In this document: in pieces, positions 11,010 to 20,447 of the stretch
How positions within the stretch are numbered: position 1 is the stretch's first letter
How the letters are laid out: each line of letters begins with the position of its first letter
From: Gambelia wislizenii
Lineage: Eukaryota > Chordata > Lepidosauria > Squamata > Crotaphytidae
Reading direction: 5' to 3'
NCBI GenBank assembly: GCA_030847615.1
Contig: JAUMIR010000003.1
Coordinates: 28,766,501 to 28,830,500, forward strand
Length of the DNA: 64,000 nucleotides
Notes under the pieces: generated by a model
Databases searched by the model: none
Told to the model about the DNA's origin: nothing
Seen by the model: only the letters and a program-made list of their open reading frames with translations
Made by a program: the position numbers and the translations under genes

Positions 11010-11321
11010 GTGTGCTTTATTTTTTTCCAAAATATACCACAAACCTCACAGACACTTGATTCATATTTAGTTGCATCATTTTGGTGTTTTTCCACCCTGA
11101 CTGGGAAATTCTATACATTTCCCACAAACATTTTATATAAAGTATGCATTTATGGATGCACTTGTACACATTTTGTACACATTTTTCTCATACGTGTTTG
11201 TACATGTATTCCAATTGTACATATTTTTAGCCAGTCCAATTTTTAATAGGTATGTTCTATTTGGGAGATGCTTTTTCTCTCTCTGAACATACCAGAAACC
11301 TTGCAAATGTGTCAGATTTAT
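11010..11321. other. AT-rich stretch with TGTACA-type repeats
   Basis: The motif TTGTACACATTTT and close variants recur at about 11,163-11,230. It may be part of a decayed MITE-like family (compare 56,433-56,774), but no termini were found. Confidence 0.3.
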
Positions 11322-11534
11322 GCTGCTGCCACACTGCAGAAATAATGCAGTTGAACACCAATCATGGCAACATCTTATGGAATCCTGGGATTTGTAGTTT
11401 GCTATGGTACTAGTGCTCTCTGACAGAGAAGGCTAAATATCACCCAAAACTACAAGATCCTAGAATTCCATAGCTTTGAGCCATGGCAGTTCAGGCAGTG
11501 TCAAACTGCATTATTTTTGCAGTGTGGCAGCAGC
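11322..11534. mobile_element. Palindromic MITE (213 bp)
   Basis: The ends are near-perfect inverted repeats of about 31 bases beginning GCTGCTGCCACACTGCAG (one mismatch). The interior is also symmetric (GGGATTTGTAGTTTG near the left, CTTTGAGCCATGGCAG near the right). It has no coding capacity. The sequence style is that of a widespread squamate hAT-like MITE. No clear target duplication was seen. Confidence 0.8.
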
Positions 11535-12356
11535 TTCAAAGTGCTTTATCCCACAGCAAGTCTCAAGAAATGTGAAATATGTAATTTTATGAGAACCTTG
11601 AAATCAACACAATTCTTTTCCACCCCTGTTTCTATTAGGGATATAAATCCTGATTTGGTTTATACTTGGGCAATAAATGGGAAAATACAATATTTTTCTT
11701 TGTGACACCAACTGTTGCAAGATGGTCAAGTTTTGGAGCCTAGTCTCAAATAAATCTTTTTCATAACTGATTTTTTTTTATTCAGTAAAACTTGCAATTT
11801 TAGAAAACGTAATGCCTATGGGATTGACTGGTAAATCTGGTAGTGCTGGAGTCTTTATATCTTTTATAATCCATCAAATTGTCTTGTTTCATGTTTGTGC
11901 AAGTTTAGTTTCATGTATTTAACAGTCCTTCTCAAGAGCTTCAACAGGGGGAGCCAACCTAGTGTGGGATCAGCTGGAGCAATAGGTCTGTCCCAGACCT
12001 TTTCCCCAGGTGAAATACCTGAGCCCCAGAGAAAAACCCAAAAGCCGGTTGCTCAACAGATGGCCCACATCTCAAAGACCAACCCAAAAGTCCCTCCCCC
12101 AAGTCACAGGACTTGAGGGGAGGGCTTATCCTTTAGGCCAGCTCAAAGTTAAGTCTATTTCACCACCTTCCTAATCTCAGGACCTAAAGAGACAGTTTCA
12201 GAGACGCCCCCTTCACTGAAAATTGGTGCCATAGGTGCTCACATCTACCCCTTCCCCCAACCAAGTAACATCATATTTGAGACACCACCCTGGCCAATCA
12301 TCACATGCCACATACCATAGTGTGGGGTAGGCAGGGGAAAAAACTTAAATGAGGGT
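11535..12356. other. Unannotated sequence left of copia
   Basis: No motif recognised. The copia element inserted at 12,357-12,361 (AAAAA), and the pre-insertion sequence continues at 17,929. Confidence 0.45.
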
Positions 12357-12361
12357 AAAAA

Positions 12362-13035
12362 TGTTAAGGAAAATGCAACATGGGACATACAGTGAAAGAA
12401 ATAAAATATGTATGTGAAAGTCACAATGACTAAGCAAGAGCAATTATGGGGCTACACAGGTGAAACTGCTAATGTAATCTAGAAGGCCTGAGAGCCAAGG
12501 ACAGAGGTACTGAATGCAGAATGGAAACACCTGAGAATCATTAAGTGTACAAGGTGAAATGTTGAAATACATGGGTTGGTCTTAAGCATGGGTGGAACTA
12601 TGTGGACCAATCAGAATGGAAGTACACACCCACTGGGTGGAAACTAGCTAGTGGGTGGTGATAAACAATGGCTATAAAATTGCAATGTTTGCCAATGTAT
12701 TGTGGTTGAGTAGAGGTGGAGTAGTTTGGAGATATTGTGGAGTAGTGTGTAGAGATTGTGATTTGTTGACCATATAGTATATTTATATAGAAGAATAAAG
12801 TAGGTTTTATATAAAACTACTGAGTTGCCTGGGTGATTCCTGGAGACATTTTGGAGACACCTGGAGAAGAGTGAGAGGGCTTGGAGGTTTGTCAGGATCT
12901 TCAGCCTATTCTCTGAAACTCTGCTGCTTTGGAGAAAAGCATTAACCACTGATCTAAGCTGGTTGGCTCTGCTGCATAACAAGGTGGTGAGTTTGAGCCA
13001 GAGGTGAAGAGCTACAACTCCCATCATCCCTGACA
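12362..13035 (+). repeat. Copia 5' LTR
   Basis: It begins TGTTAAGG and ends CCCTGACA. Inside are a CCAAT box (12,608 region, GACCAATCAG), a TATAAA box at 12,673-12,678 and an AATAAA polyadenylation signal at 12,794-12,799, giving a usual U3-R-U5 order. The last ~100 bp contain SINE/MITE-like sequence (see findings). Confidence 0.93.
12673..12678 (+). promoter_or_regulatory. TATA box of the copia 5' LTR
   Basis: GGCTATAAAATTG lies about 65 bases after the CCAAT box and about 120 bases before AATAAA, so transcription should start near 12,700. Inferred from spacing. Confidence 0.6.
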
Positions 13036-13036
13036 A

Positions 13037-13051
13037 GGGTTATGGGCCCAG
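13037..13051 (+). promoter_or_regulatory. Primer-binding site for initiator tRNA-Met fragment
   Basis: GGGTTATGGGCCCAG lies one base after the LTR. It is the exact 15-base complement of the vertebrate initiator tRNA-Met anticodon stem-loop (CTGGGCCCATAACCC, containing CAT). This is the half-tRNA priming known for copia, where the tRNA is cut in the anticodon loop, rather than priming from the tRNA 3' CCA end. Confidence 0.85.
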
Positions 13052-13253
13052 TTACTAGAGCACCCAGCATCCACAGAAGCTGAAAGTTCCAGAGAGTGGA
13101 AGAAAGCTTTGTGGACGACAGATCAGAGCAAGCTGTTTGTGCTGCACTGATAAGCCTCGTGAGTAAATCATTTTGTGTTTTGCTTAAGCCCAGACGGGTT
13201 GGCTGTGCATACTCAGAAGGACTGAGTCAAATTGAGTCACTGCACATATCAAG

Positions 13254-14033
13254 ATGGAAATTCTAAAGTTTAGTAAATTAAATAGAAACAACTACTCTAC
13301 CTGGAAGATTTATGCTCAATCTCTACTAGTAAAGGAAGTTCTGTGGTCAACAGTTGAAACAGGGCTGGCAGCTGATGCTGATGAAGCCACTAAAGAGAGA
13401 GATAGTAAAGCAAAAGCCTGTCTTTATCTCATGCTTGAAGAAGACTTAATTAATGACGTCAGAGATAAAACGTCTGCCAAGGATGTGTGGGATACCTTGC
13501 AGAGATTACACACTCCTTCAACTGCTTTTGCAAAAATGCTATGGTCTAAAAGAATATACAGGCAAAAGATGGCTAAAGGGCAGTGTGTGATAGAACATTT
13601 AAAAATAATGCAAGATTTGTTTGTGCAAGCTGAACTGAGGGGAGTGCAAATTAGCAAAGAGCAGCAATGCTACATTTTAATAGAATCGCTAGACTCTTCG
13701 TGGGACAACATAACGAACAGCCTGCAAAACCTGCCAGAAGCTGAGCTTAATAGAGATTTAATTGTGGCCAGAATACTGGAAGAGAACCAGAGAAGAATGT
13801 CTGAGCAGGGTGACTCAGCAAGCTTAAAGACTGTGCCAAAACAACAAACAACTCCTGACTGGCGAACGCAGGAGGAAGCAGCCTCTACAAGGGAGCAACG
13901 GAGGTGCTTTTATTGTAAGAAGATTGGTCATCTGCAGAGACATTGTAAACATTTTGCAGCTGAGAGACGCAAGCAAGCAGAGAGCAGATGGCAGCCGCGG
14001 CAGTATAAAAACAGTCCAGACCTCCATTTTTGA
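13254..14033 (+). CDS. gag: Copia Gag (capsid/nucleocapsid)
   Basis: 259 residues. The N-terminal MEILKFSKLNRNNYSTWK and the central LIESLDSSWDNI region are the usual copia-type Gag fold (UBN2-like). A zinc knuckle C-x2-C-x4-H-x4-C is present at residues 218-231 (CFYCKKIGHLQRHC). It would assemble the cytoplasmic virus-like particle and package element RNA. The ATG follows a ~200-base leader after the PBS and is the first in a good context (AAGATGG). The frame closes at TGA 14,031-14,033 and pol continues in the -1 frame. No disabling lesion is visible. Confidence 0.93.
   Translation: MEILKFSKLNRNNYSTWKIYAQSLLVKEVLWSTVETGLAADADEATKERDSKAKACLYLMLEEDLINDVRDKTSAKDVWDTLQRLHTPSTAFAKMLWSKRIYRQKMAKGQCVIEHLKIMQDLFVQAELRGVQISKEQQCYILIESLDSSWDNITNSLQNLPEAELNRDLIVARILEENQRRMSEQGDSASLKTVPKQQTTPDWRTQEEAASTREQRRCFYCKKIGHLQRHCKHFAAERRKQAESRWQPRQYKNSPDLHF
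14009..14033 (+). promoter_or_regulatory. gag-pol overlap, likely -1 frameshift site
   Basis: The gag and pol frames overlap by 25 bases. Immediately before the gag stop is a run of five T (CCATTTTTGA). A Phe tRNA on TTT followed by the TGA could slip back one base and continue in pol. A downstream stimulatory structure was not tested. Confidence 0.5.
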
Positions 14034-17000
14034 GGGACAGTGGTAATAAAAAGGGTTTTGCAACCATGATTAAGGAAAAACAAAATGCAAATTCTAAATG
14101 GCTAGTTGATTCAGGAGCCACATCTTTGATGTGTAATGATATAAATTTAATACGTAATAGAAAATCAGCTAATGTAAATGCTGTAGTTTTGGCTGATGGG
14201 AAAGAGCTAAGTACTGTAAATCAAATGGGTACTGTGTACATTCCAGGGCTAAAAGAGAATTTTAACGATGTCTTACATGTAAAGGAGTTAGAAAATAATT
14301 TGTTATCAGTAAGCAGATTAACAGAAAGAGACTACACAGTCATCTTTGAAAAGAACATGTGTAAGATAAAACTGAATGGGGAATTGCGTGGCATAGGTTT
14401 GAAAAAGGACAAACTTTATTATTTGGAGGACAATATTGATAGCTACAGGGTTGAAGAAGCTAATAACATAGAAAATATTCCAATCCACAAAGACTGCATA
14501 CACGAGCTTCACAGAAAATTCGGCCATGCGAGCTTCAAATGTTTAAAGAATTTAATCAGGATGTGTCCAGATTTAAAAGTTACTGAATGCAAAAACCACT
14601 TAGATTGTACAGTATGTCAACAGGTAAAGGTCAGAGCTTTTCCAGTAGCTAAGAAAACAAAAAGAATTGCTCAAAGACCATTTCAGTATGTACATGCAGA
14701 TGTCGCCCAAGCTAATTGCTTGTCCTTAGGGGGAAGCAAGTATTTCCTAGTAATTGTTGATAGGTATACAAGGTTTGCATTTGTGAGAATAATGAAAAAC
14801 AAATCTGACGCTGGGCAAAGTTTAAAAGCATGGGTAAGAATGGTGGAAAGACAATTTGATAGCAGAGTAGGCACCATTATTACTGATAGAGGAGGAGAAT
14901 TTTTAAATAATCAATTGTTTAACTGGTTTCAAAAGGTGGGAATAAGGCATGAAACTACAAACCCTGCTTGTCCTAGTGAGGATGGGTTAGCAGAGAAGAA
15001 AATACAAGATATAAAAAGAATTACTGCTTGTATGATGGCAGATGCAGGGGTGAAAGATAGTTTTTGGGCAGAAGCAACTTTGACTGCAATACATATCAGT
15101 AACAGATTGTATCATTCAGAAATTGAAGACATTCCCTATAGGGTATTGTATGGGAGAATGCCAAATTACAAGTACTTAAGGGTTTTTGGACAATTTGCTC
15201 ATGTTTACACACCTGCTTGTTTCAGGAGGAAAGGAGAACCCAAAAGCAAAAGGCTTAGGTTTTTGGGGTATTCTGGAAATAGCTACAAGTTTCATTTGGG
15301 TGGAAAACAAGTGCAGTATTCTAGGTCTGCAAATTTTGAGAGACATGCTGGTTGGGACAAACTGCATGCCAATAAAGAAGTGTTTTTGAGATTAGGGAGT
15401 TCAAATGAGCCAGAAGCACAAACTGAACCAACCTCAGGAAACGGAGGGGTTTCAGTTAAGCAGGAAGCATCACCTAGCAGCAGTGGTAGTTCTTCCGATG
15501 ATGAGATAGCATCTAGGCCTACTACTACTCGAATGACTGAAGACAAGAGATTTAGTCATAGAACTACAACTCCTAGTAGAGAAAGTGAGGATGAAAGAGA
15601 CAGAACAGCAGATTTTATTCCCAGGCGTAGTCATAGAGTTAGAAAGCCTCCAGATAGGTTTGTTGTGACAAAGGCAAGAGCTTGTTTAGCAGTAGAAGAG
15701 CCTGAAAGTTTTGAAGAATTGGAAAGTTATTCTAGTGAAGAACAGGAAAAATGGTTTGATGCAATGGATAATGAGTTTGGTTGCCTGGTAAATAAAGATG
15801 TTTTTGAAATTGTTGACAGACCCAAAGACAAGAAAGTAATTGGTTGTAAATGGGTATACAAAAGGAAAGAAATGCCAGATGGAAGTATCAAATATAAAGC
15901 TAGGTTAGTGGCTAAGGGTTTTGCACAACAGCAGTATGAGAACTATGATAAGACATATTCTCCAACTGCAAAGCCAGAAAGTCTGAGAATGGTTCTAGCT
16001 GTAGCAGTAAAAAGGAATTTAGTTGTAGAACATTTTGATTTTGAGACAGCTTACTTGAATGCGGTTCTGGATGAAGAAATATTTATGGAACAGCCACAAG
16101 GTTTCGAAGAAAATGGTAGTCAGAGAGTATATAAATTAAAGAAAGCGTTGTATGGTTTAAAACAAAGTGCCAGAGCGTGGAATCTGTGCATCAATGATGA
16201 GCTAGTTAAGCTAGGTTACAAGAGGAGCATTGCAGATGCTTGTGTTTATACAAAAGGAGACATAGTATTAGTGATTTATGTAGATGATTTGTGCGTAGCA
16301 GCAAAGTCAAAACAGGAAATTGAGTCAGTAAAAAGAGAATTGTCTAAGAAATTTGTTTTGAAGGACTTAGGTGTATTGAAGTCTTATTTAGGTATTTGCG
16401 TTGAATGGACAGAAGAAGGACATTGTTTGTTAAGTCAGAGAAATAAAATTGAAAGATTGATTGAAAAGTGTGGATTACAGAATGCAAAAATAGTAAGAGC
16501 TCCAATGACAACTGGTTTTGTGTCTGAGGAAACAACTAGAGCGTTTGAGGACAAGATTCTGTTCAGAAGTATAATAGGATCTTTACAATTCATATCTTGC
16601 CACACCAGACCAGACATTTCTTATGCTGTAAATGTATTGTCTAGAAGGGTTAATGATCCAAAAATTGAAGACTGGTCAGCGGTAAAACATTTATTGAGAT
16701 ATTTGAAAGGAACCTTAGATAGGAAATTGATTATAAGAAGCAGTAGTTCAGATCTAGATTGTTATGTAGACAGTTCATTTGCATCAGAATTAGGAGACAA
16801 GAAGTCAGTTACAGGAATGATAATTAAATATAGTGAAAGTCCAATAGTTTGGAGAAGTAGAAAACAAACTAATGTAGCGTTAAGCACAACAGAAGCAGAA
16901 TTCGCTGCTTTGAATGAGATAGTAAATGAGGTACAGTGGATTAAGCAATTGTTAAATGATTTAAATGAAAGTTACAAGATACCAGTGGAAATTCTGGAAG

Positions 17001-17218
17001 ATTCACAGTCATGCATAGCGATGGCTGAAACTGAAAGTTTGAAGAACAGAACAAAATATGTTGGTGTAAGATATCAAAATGTGCGAGACATGGTTCAGAA
17101 GGGTGAAATAGAATTGAGATATATAGAAACACAACACAACATAGCAGATTTGTTCACAAAAGCATTGACAGCAGAAAAACATGAAAGGCTGACACAAATG
17201 GTTGGAATGACATTGTAA
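14009..17218 (+). CDS. pol: Copia Pol polyprotein (PR-IN-RT-RH)
   Basis: Open in the -1 frame relative to gag from 14,009 (after TAA 14,006-14,008). Numbering from 14,030 gives 1,062 residues. Protease: DSGAT at 27-31. Integrase zinc motif: H161, H166, C193, C196. Integrase core: D224, D286, E322, an exact DD35E spacing. Reverse transcriptase: D670 in FDFETAYLNA and YVDD at 750-753. RNase H: D914, E955, D991 and the ADLFTKAL end. All catalytic residues are present and there is no internal stop. There is no ATG at the start of this frame, so it is most likely made as a Gag-Pol fusion. It would cleave the polyprotein, copy RNA to DNA and insert it in the nucleus. Confidence 0.93.
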   Translation, partial: KQSRPPFLRDSGNKKGFATMIKEKQNANSKWLVDSGATSLMCNDINLIRNRKSANVNAVVLADGKELSTVNQMGTVYIPGLKENFNDVLHVKELENNLLSVSRLTERDYTVIFEKNMCKIKLNGELRGIGLKKDKLYYLEDNIDSYRVEEANNIENIPIHKDCIHELHRKFGHASFKCLKNLIRMCPDLKVTECKNHLDCTVCQQVKVRAFPVAKKTKRIAQRPFQYVHADVAQANCLSLGGSKYFLVIVDRYTRFAFVRIMKNKSDAGQSLKAWVRMVERQFDSRVGTIITDRGGEFLNNQLFNWFQKVGIRHETTNPACPSEDGLAEKKIQDIKRITACMMADAGVKDSFWAEATLTAIHISNRLYHSEIEDIPYRVLYGRMPNYKYLRVFGQFAHVYTPACFRRKGEPKSKRLRFLGYSGNSYKFHLGGKQVQYSRSANFERHAGWDKLHANKEVFLRLGSSNEPEAQTEPTSGNGGVSVKQEASPSSSGSSSDDEIASRPTTTRMTEDKRFSHRTTTPSRESEDERDRTADFIPRRSHRVRKPPDRFVVTKARACLAVEEPESFEELESYSSEEQEKWFDAMDNEFGCLVNKDVFEIVDRPKDKKVIGCKWVYKRKEMPDGSIKYKARLVAKGFAQQQYENYDKTYSPTAKPESLRMVLAVAVKRNLVVEHFDFETAYLNAVLDEEIFMEQPQGFEENGSQRVYKLKKALYGLKQSARAWNLCINDELVKLGYKRSIADACVYTKGDIVLVIYVDDLCVAAKSKQEIESVKRELSKKFVLKDLGVLKSYLGICVEWTEEGHCLLSQRNKIERLIEKCGLQNAKIVRAPMTTGFVSEETTRAFEDKILFRSIIGSLQFISCHTRPDISYAVNVLSRRVNDPKIEDWSAVKHLLRYLKGTLDRKLIIRSSSSDLDCYVDSSFASELGDKKSVTGMIIKYSESPIVWRSRKQTNVALSTTEAEFAALNEIVNEVQWIKQLLNDLNESYKIPVEILEDSQSCIAMAETESLKNRTKYVGVRYQNVRDMVQKGEIELRYIETQHNIADLFTKALTAEKHERLTQMVGMTL

Positions 17219-17239
17219 GACACATACAATATTTTATTT

Positions 17240-17249
17240 CGGAGGGGAT
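17240..17249 (+). promoter_or_regulatory. Polypurine tract of the copia element
   Basis: CGGAGGGGAT lies directly before the TG of the 3' LTR, 22 bases after the pol stop, as expected for the plus-strand DNA primer. Confidence 0.8.
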
Positions 17250-17923
17250 TGTTAAGGAAAATGCAACATGGGACATACAGTGAAAGAAATAAAATATGTA
17301 TGTGAAAGTCACAATGACTAAGCAAGAGCAATTATGGGGCTACACAGGTGAAACTGCTAATGTAATCTAGAAGTCCTGAGAGCCAAGGACAGAGGTACTG
17401 AATGCAGAATGGAAACACCTGAGAATCATTAAGTGTACAAGGTGAAATGTTGAAATACATGGGTTGGTCTTAAGCATGGGTGGAACTATGTGGACCAATC
17501 AGAATGGAAGTACACACCCACTGGGTGGAAACTAGCTAGTGGGTGGTGATAAACAATGGCTATAAAATTGCAATGTTTGCCAATGTATTGTGGTTGAGTA
17601 GAGGTGGAGTAGTTTGGAGATATTGTGGAGTAGTGTGTAGAGATTGTGATTTGTTGACCATATAGTATATTTATATAGAAGAATAAAGTAGGTTTTATAT
17701 AAAACTACTGAGTTGCCTGGGTGATTCCTGGAGACGTTTTGGAGACACCTGGAGAAGAGTGAGAGGGCTTGGAGGTTTGTCAGGATCTTCAGCCTATTCT
17801 CTGAAACTCTGCTGCTTTGGAGAAAAGCATTAACCACTGATCTAAGCTGGTTGGCTCTGCTGCATAACAAGGTGGTGAGTTTGAGCCAGAGGTGAAGAGC
17901 TACAACTCCCATCATCCCTGACA
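17250..17923 (+). repeat. Copia 3' LTR
   Basis: Same length (674 bp) as the 5' LTR with two substitutions. TATAAA is at 17,561 and AATAAA at 17,682. The following AAAAA is the second copy of the target duplication. Confidence 0.93.
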
Positions 17924-17928
17924 AAAAA

Positions 17929-18149
17929 TTCCTACCTGGCCCAGAAGCAACCAGAAACATACTGTGTCAGTAGTGGGAGGGTGGGTCGATTGAATGCAAA
18001 GAGGAGGAGGTGAGGGGCAGCAGGCACTTAAATCACCTCTGACCCCATCCCTCACTCTCCCATGCATGGTGCAGGCACCACATGTCATTAATTCTGGTCT
18101 CTCTTCCCAATGCAACTAGCAAGTGTGCCTGCACTCCCACACGGCTGAA
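17929..18149. other. Unannotated sequence right of copia
   Basis: This is the continuation of the pre-insertion locus. No motif recognised. Confidence 0.4.
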
Positions 18150-18434
18150 CTGTGGGGGGCAAAGAAATTCCATCAAAAGATCAATCAAAATCTACCCTCC
18201 TGTAACTTAAAACTATTAGACCTGATCATACCCTCTGAAGCAGTGGAGAACAAATCTTTACCCTCCTCTCTGTGACAGCCCTTTAGATACTTAAAAGAGT
18301 AGTATCATGTCTCCACTTCACCAGGCTGAACATGCCCAGTTCCCTCAACCTTTCCTCATATGCTTTATTGAAGAAAGGTTGAGGAAGTTGGCATGTTCAG
18401 CTTGATGAAGAGAAGATTGAGGGGTAACATGGCT
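18150..18434 (-). repeat. CR1 remnant ending in a hairpin
   Basis: 18,150-18,358 reads as antisense CR1 (CTCCTGTAACTTAAAACTAT, AGATACTTAAAAGAG, CAACCTTTCCTC), parallel to the better copy at 54,860-55,690. From 18,370 the CR1 sequence turns to sense (GAAGAAAGGTTGAGG ... GATGAAGAGAAGATTGAG), so about 40 bases are present as an inverted pair with an 11-base loop. Confidence 0.6.
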
Positions 18435-18495
18435 GCACTCTATCAAGTGGTATCAAACTGCTGTATTTCTTCAGTATAGACAGGCCCTAAATTTC
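18435..18495. repeat. MITE end remnant
   Basis: GTGGTATCAAACTGCTGTAT and TTCAGTATAGACAGG match the right terminal part of the MITE type seen at 11,322-11,534. Confidence 0.4.
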
Positions 18496-18500
18496 TGTCA

Positions 18501-18651
18501 CAAAGAATAATAGAATCTTTTTTTTTAAAAAAAACATTTTTATTATCAAATTTTCCATTAAAACATTAAAATTTCATTAATTACACATTCATAATTTGTC
18601 TTATTATTACATATACATTCATCTATTAACATCAAAGAATAATAGAATCTT
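18501..18651 (-). mobile_element. Short antisense L1-type 3' tail with 19-bp target duplication
   Basis: The 19-base repeat CAAAGAATAATAGAATCTT occurs at 18,501-18,519 and again at 18,633-18,651. Between them is a 113-bp AT-rich insert whose minus strand ends in a poly-A run after AATAAAAATG, as expected for a severely 5'-truncated L1 insertion. Confidence 0.75.
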
Positions 18652-19654
18652 ATTTTTTTCCCCTCACACCCAAATTCTAGTCCCTGGAGTGGATATGTGC
18701 ATTTACCTGAATGGGAGCATGGTCACAATGCATAGATGGCCAAGAAACAAATGGCATGTATACTGCTGAAGGCAGAGTCAGTCCCTGTTTTCTATGTGTA
18801 GCTTATTCAGATTAAATAAAATGTCCCATACATTTATTTTAGATTGGTCTCCATTTAGTATTTAATGGACAGTTGGTGGGATGATGTTGTTGTTGTTGCT
18901 TGGCTCATTTGTGCTGAAGCTACTTGAATAACAGGCTGTTAGTATTCTCTTTTGCTGAGTTGCAATGTGTTTCCTAGCAACCCCATATCGGGAAGCTTAA
19001 AACAAAATAAGGACATAATGGATGCAATCTAAATTTGGATCAAACAATCTAAATTTGATTGGTATTTTTCTTCCACTATTTCAAAGCCTTATTATAAATA
19101 TAGGATGGTAGTGTTTGCCATAAAATAATATAATGTCCATTAATTTGGGTATTTTAAATTAAAGAAGCAATGAAGTCACAGGAAAATTTGGAGATCTTAG
19201 TAAAACTCGATAAGCTGTCCTCAGAATTCAACAAAATGTTTGGCCTCACAAAAATCTTTAAAATCTTAATTGCACAATACTTTAGGCCTATGGGACACTA
19301 ACTTCTCTTAGGAAATGCTGGCAGGTTTTTTTTTTTAAAAAAATTTCCTTCGAAATTCCTTTGATTTTTATTTTACCAGAGCAGAAAGATCCAAGCTTTC
19401 TTCATTTTTTGCTCCTACTTTTATTTAAGGTGAAATGCCAGTAGCAACTCTAGTCTCTGTCAACAACTCCTCTTCTGGATAATCTAAATATTAGCACTGA
19501 ATTTATTTTAATATTATGCAGTCCAAATTGCATAATTGTTTCTATAGTACACATTATTGTACTATATTGTTTCTATAGTACACATTGCCCTTAACCTTCC
19601 ACTTCCAGCTTTTGCTGGTACCTAATGATGGTGAAGAACCAGCATGGAAGAACC
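18652..19654. other. About 1 kb without recognised features
   Basis: AT-rich. A small direct repeat, TGTTTCTATAGTACACATT, occurs twice at about 19,538 and 19,568. Nothing else is seen. Confidence 0.45.
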
Positions 19655-19808
19655 AGCCATAGAAACCTACTGGTTGACGTTGGGCAAGTCAGCCTCAGAA
19701 ATGGCAATGGCAATCTCCCTCTGAACAAATTCTGCCAAGAAAATCCCATGATAGGGTTTACCCTTAGAGTTGCCATTAGTCAGACCTGAAGGCACATAAC
19801 AACAAAGT
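19655..19808 (+). repeat. MIR/CORE-like SINE, 3' part
   Basis: It contains TTGGGCAAGTCAGCCTCAG, CCTCTGAACAAATTCTGCC-like text, CCATGATAGGGTTTACCC and GAAGGCACATAACAACAAA, parallel to the fuller copy at 34,572-34,808. The tRNA-like 5' head is missing or decayed. Confidence 0.6.
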
Positions 19809-20447
19809 GATGGTAGAAAGTCAGAAGTGATTATAGAAAATTTTTCTCAATATGAGTTCATACGTAACTGGATAGTTCTGGCTAGCTGCATACCCTGATG
19901 CTGATTTTGAAATTTCCTCTCCTTAATTCCCAACCTTAAAACAGGTTGCTCAAGCTTTTAATATCCAATCACTGGATATTAAGGATAGTTTGAAACACAT
20001 TAGCATCTTCCACACCTATTGTCAAGACCAGGTAACTAATTGTGCAATCCATGGAGGCTCATGGAATCTATTGTTCCAACACATGAAGTATCCACTCCCC
20101 TCAGATGTAACTGGAGGTATAAATGTGACCCTAAAATCTGCCTAATTGTGCACAGAGCCAGTTATAGGGGAGCCCTTGTCACTCTGTGTTAGCCACCCAG
20201 ATTCCTCCAGCCACTCTGCTGGATTGACCAACAAATTCTAGACTACAGGACAGGTTGTATCACCCCCAACAAATCCTCTTGCTAGCCTCTATCCAAGTTT
20301 TTCCTGCTGCCTTCCTATAGCCATGTGTGAATGCTTTCTGTGTGACTGTATGTGTTTGGTGTTAATTTTTGGAACTCTTTATAAAAACCATAATTAATTT
20401 AAAAAGATAAAGAAAACTGGGAAATACATAGTCAAATAACATCAGAG
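19809..20447. other. Unannotated, possible LTR-like piece
   Basis: 20,110-20,400 has a TATA-like GGTATAAATG and, at 20,320-20,350, CCATGTGTGAATGCTTTCTG, which recalls 38,425-38,475 of the solo LTR. The match is too short to call. Confidence 0.3.

Larger units (their letters stand above)
12362..17923 (+). mobile_element. Full-length Ty1/copia LTR retrotransposon
   Basis: A 5,562-bp element with two 674-bp LTRs (12,362-13,035 and 17,250-17,923), a primer-binding site, gag, pol in the -1 frame and a polypurine tract. It is flanked by the 5-bp repeat AAAAA (12,357-12,361 and 17,924-17,928). The order protease-integrase-RT-RNase H is diagnostic of Ty1/copia, not Ty3/gypsy. I see only two LTR-LTR differences (12,486 G versus 17,374 T; 12,848 A versus 17,736 G) and no premature stop in gag or pol, so the insertion is recent and potentially competent. 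Confidence 0.95.

Noticed and set aside
14030..14032. TTG as the start codon of pol
   Set aside because: The pol frame has no conserved start there; a Gag-Pol fusion by frameshift explains it better.
12362..17923. Endogenous retrovirus as the identity of the LTR element
   Set aside because: Integrase precedes RT, the tetrad is YVDD in copia context, there is no envelope gene and the primer is a half-tRNA, all of which fit Ty1/copia.
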